Source: CAVVJA01 sp963801715
GTDB taxonomy: Bacteria; Actinomycetota; Actinomycetes; Mycobacteriales; Jatrophihabitantaceae
Length of the DNA stretch: 64,000 nucleotides
Direction: 5' to 3'
Assembly (NCBI GenBank): GCA_963801715.1
Contig: CAWDGB010000009.1
Span: 1 to 64,000 of the forward strand
The position numbers and the translations under genes are program-made. Of this stretch, positions 63,727 to 64,000 are shown in pieces (within the stretch, counting starts at the first letter, position 1; every line of letters starts with the position of its first letter). Under the pieces are notes generated by a model. That model saw nothing but the letters and a program-made list of their open reading frames with translations, was not told where the DNA came from and ran no database searches.

Positions 63727-64000
63727 ACCCCCTCACGGGGCGGCCGGTTTCGCCAGTCGCTCAGCGTGGCCCGCGGCGGCCAAGGAAGGGCCCACGCCTA
63801 CAAACGCTCCGCCCTCAAACGGCTTTACTCTCACCCCGGACGTCAAACGGGTCAAGGGTGCAGGTTTGCTAAAAATGGCCGTCCAGAACCGTTACTTTCC
63901 CCCACTAACGACCGCATCTGTCGGCAGTTCTTGCTGCCGTCCCCGGACGGCTGCCAACTGGTGGCCGCTCCAGCACCTCAGACCCGCAGGTGGGCGCCGC
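63727..64000. other. Right flank, upstream region of the secreted-protein gene
   Basis: The bases next to 63726 hold GAGGGGG on the minus strand, a possible ribosome binding site. The rest is less GC-rich in places (CTAAAAATGG) and should contain the promoter of the secreted-protein gene. I see no supported gene, RNA or repeat. Confidence 0.4.

Overview
The window is GC-rich, tightly packed and rich in GTG starts and 4-base start/stop overlaps. Its gene content points to an actinobacterium: a complete GlgE maltosyltransferase pathway, two F420-type oxidoreductases, a 910-aa Orn/Lys/Arg decarboxylase of the mycobacterial Rv2531c type, a Cds1-like cysteine desulfhydrase, and the iscS-mnmA-metE-like-ligA neighbourhood. 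Assignments rest on reading translated sequence and motifs; no database search was run. I cannot name the genus. No rRNA, tRNA, CRISPR array, prophage or intact transposon was seen.

Layout. 0-6.9 kb: MccF-like S66 peptidase, aldo/keto reductase, an IcmA-type acyl-CoA mutase behind a palindromic operator, an RmlC-fold protein, a YbbN/CnoX-like thioredoxin-TPR protein and a pirin. 7.0-17.3 kb: alpha-glucan block, with glgE-treS-mak-glgB on the minus strand and glgP divergent; glgX follows at 25.5-27.6 kb. 17.4-24.1 kb: F420 enzyme pair, PLP decarboxylase, a decayed EACC1-like gene, a YjbR protein, a hydrolase and an SDR. 27.6-30.3 kb: ABC ATPase, FUSC-type membrane protein, SDR. 30.4-33.9 kb: a three-gene signalling operon (receiver fused to a thioredoxin-reductase-like flavoprotein; cyclic-nucleotide-binding-domain histidine kinase; UBP zinc finger protein), the most novel-looking unit here. 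34.0-40.0 kb: a minus-strand hydroxyproline catabolic operon (three-subunit D-hydroxyproline dehydrogenase, DapA-family deaminase, epimerase) followed by a prolyl-aminopeptidase-like hydrolase. 40.2-49.2 kb: SixA, enoyl-CoA hydratase, methyltransferase, HAD, acyltransferase, Cds1-like lyase, second HAD, MFS transporter, L-2-hydroxyglutarate oxidase. 49.3-57.0 kb: iscS, mnmA, metE-like gene and ligA, with an opposite-strand debranching-type glucosidase between the last two. 57.0-63.7 kb: a lipoprotein and a membrane protein, both heavily frameshifted, then glpK-glpD and a large secreted protein.

Three features cut across the gene list. First, five copies plus one half copy of a hairpin built on GATGATCTTGGACTTA and its complement lie at gene ends. 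Second, many start codons sit 6-7 bases after a TAnnnT or GACACT hexamer, the signature of leaderless transcripts. Third, at least 20 single-base frame breaks interrupt otherwise conserved genes. None was seen before about 21.7 kb and they are densest at 51-58.6 kb. Because the protein reads well on both sides of each break, sequence error in a draft or metagenomic assembly is the likeliest cause, so most entries typed pseudogene are probably intact genes in the organism.
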